Source: Desulfobacterales bacterium (GTDB lineage: Bacteria; Desulfobacterota; Desulfobacteria; Desulfobacterales; Desulfosalsimonadaceae). Taken from it: 6,027 bases of DNA. Position 1 is the first letter of the stretch. Every line of letters begins with the position of its first letter. The position numbers and the translations under genes were made by a program. Location: assembly GCA_018224315.1 (NCBI GenBank), contig JAGTVF010000339.1, positions 1 through 6,027 on the forward strand, given 5' to 3'. This document shows, one piece after another, positions 5,613 through 6,027 of the stretch. Under the pieces are notes generated by a model. That model did not search any database. It was not told the origin of the DNA and saw only the letters and a program-made list of their open reading frames with translations.

Positions 5613-6027
5613 ATTCATTGCGATAAATTTCATTGAGTTTGGCCGCGATTTGATCACAAACCGCCTCCTGGGCCATGCCGGCACAGGCGACGGTAATATC
5701 GGCATGTTTTTGATAAAGCCCCAGGCGCTCGGCATACAATTGTGCAAAGCTCTGCTCCGGGCGCTTGGCAATGCCCCGGCCGCTGAAATCCCCCACCCTT
5801 TTTTCCAGGGTGGCCAGATCCGCGTCCAGAAAAACAATGATGCCGTCTGATTTCAGATACGTCATGGCCGCATCACTGTAAACAGCGCTGCCGCCCGTGG
5901 CAATCACATGGTTTTTGACGTTCAGACCCAGAAGAAGGGATTCTTCGATTGCCCGAAGCGCGACATGGCCCTTTTGATCCACGATCTGCTGCAGGGTCTG
6001 ATGTTCCGCCGTCTGGATCAGCACATC
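5611..6027 (-). CDS. aroK: Shikimate kinase, C-terminal part, runs off right edge
   Basis: The visible 138 residues belong to a shikimate kinase, which phosphorylates shikimate at the 3-hydroxyl with ATP in the pathway to chorismate. The fragment opens with DVLIQ, the end of the family's D-x-D-x-LI shikimate-binding segment, then TLQQIVDQKG, R25 in ALRAIEES, the GGSAVY loop (45-50), a LID-type stretch FSGRGIAKRPEQS (81-93) with R84 and R89, and R101 in LYAERLGLYQ followed by a YQKHADITV-type end. Family members are about 170 residues, so roughly 33 N-terminal residues including the P-loop are missing beyond the edge; a GTG at 6024 is an internal valine codon, not the start. The LID with RGIA differs from the E. 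coli form, but its placement fits the family. The stop is followed closely by the Fe-S gene. Confidence 0.9.
   Translation of the reverse strand, partial: DVLIQTAEHQTLQQIVDQKGHVALRAIEESLLLGLNVKNHVIATGGSAVYSDAAMTYLKSDGIIVFLDADLATLEKRVGDFSGRGIAKRPEQSFAQLYAERLGLYQKHADITVACAGMAQEAVCDQIAAKLNEIYRNE

Overview
The window looks like chromosomal DNA of a Gram-negative anaerobe, most plausibly a sulfate-reducing or related Desulfobacterota (class Desulfobacteria). The grounds are the GC-rich codon choice, a cysteine-rich two-[4Fe-4S] protein with a CNCCxCCC motif of a kind I associate with strict anaerobes, a REC-GGDEF-EAL signalling protein, and housekeeping aromatic-pathway genes. The taxonomic call is inference from gene content; there is no rRNA or marker gene to confirm it. 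I see no mobile element, CRISPR array, tRNA or rRNA, and most of the window is ordinary chromosomal coding sequence.

Layout from left to right: (1) the 5' part of an unrecognised minus-strand gene running off the left edge (about 1-245); (2) an AT-rich divergent spacer; (3) a plus-strand response regulator with REC, degenerate GGDEF and intact EAL domains (358-2019), a probable c-di-GMP phosphodiesterase; (4) a minus-strand polytopic membrane protein of the lysylphosphatidylglycerol synthase TM / flippase-like family (2001-3080), whose 3' end overlaps the EAL gene by 19 bp; (5) a 197-bp divergent control region with a good sigma70-like promoter in each direction and an inverted repeat between them; (6) plus-strand tyrA, the bifunctional chorismate mutase / prephenate dehydrogenase or T-protein (3278-4423); (7) a 14-bp convergent gap; (8) a minus-strand protein with a likely winged-helix N-terminus and multiple Fe-S motifs (4438-5595); (9) the 3' part of a minus-strand shikimate kinase gene (5611-6027), cut by the right edge.

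Two aromatic-pathway enzymes lie here in convergent units: shikimate kinase makes shikimate-3-phosphate on the way to chorismate, and the T-protein turns chorismate into 4-hydroxyphenylpyruvate for tyrosine. The Fe-S protein lies immediately downstream of the kinase, with its Shine-Dalgarno overlapping the kinase stop codon, so the two are probably co-transcribed. The c-di-GMP gene and the flippase-like gene show no obvious functional tie to the aromatic genes.

I do not see a clearly new multi-gene system. The items most worth a second look are the helix-turn-helix/Fe-S protein coupled to shikimate kinase, the E. coli-like fused T-protein in an apparent Desulfobacterota background, and the structured divergent promoter region between the flippase-like gene and tyrA.
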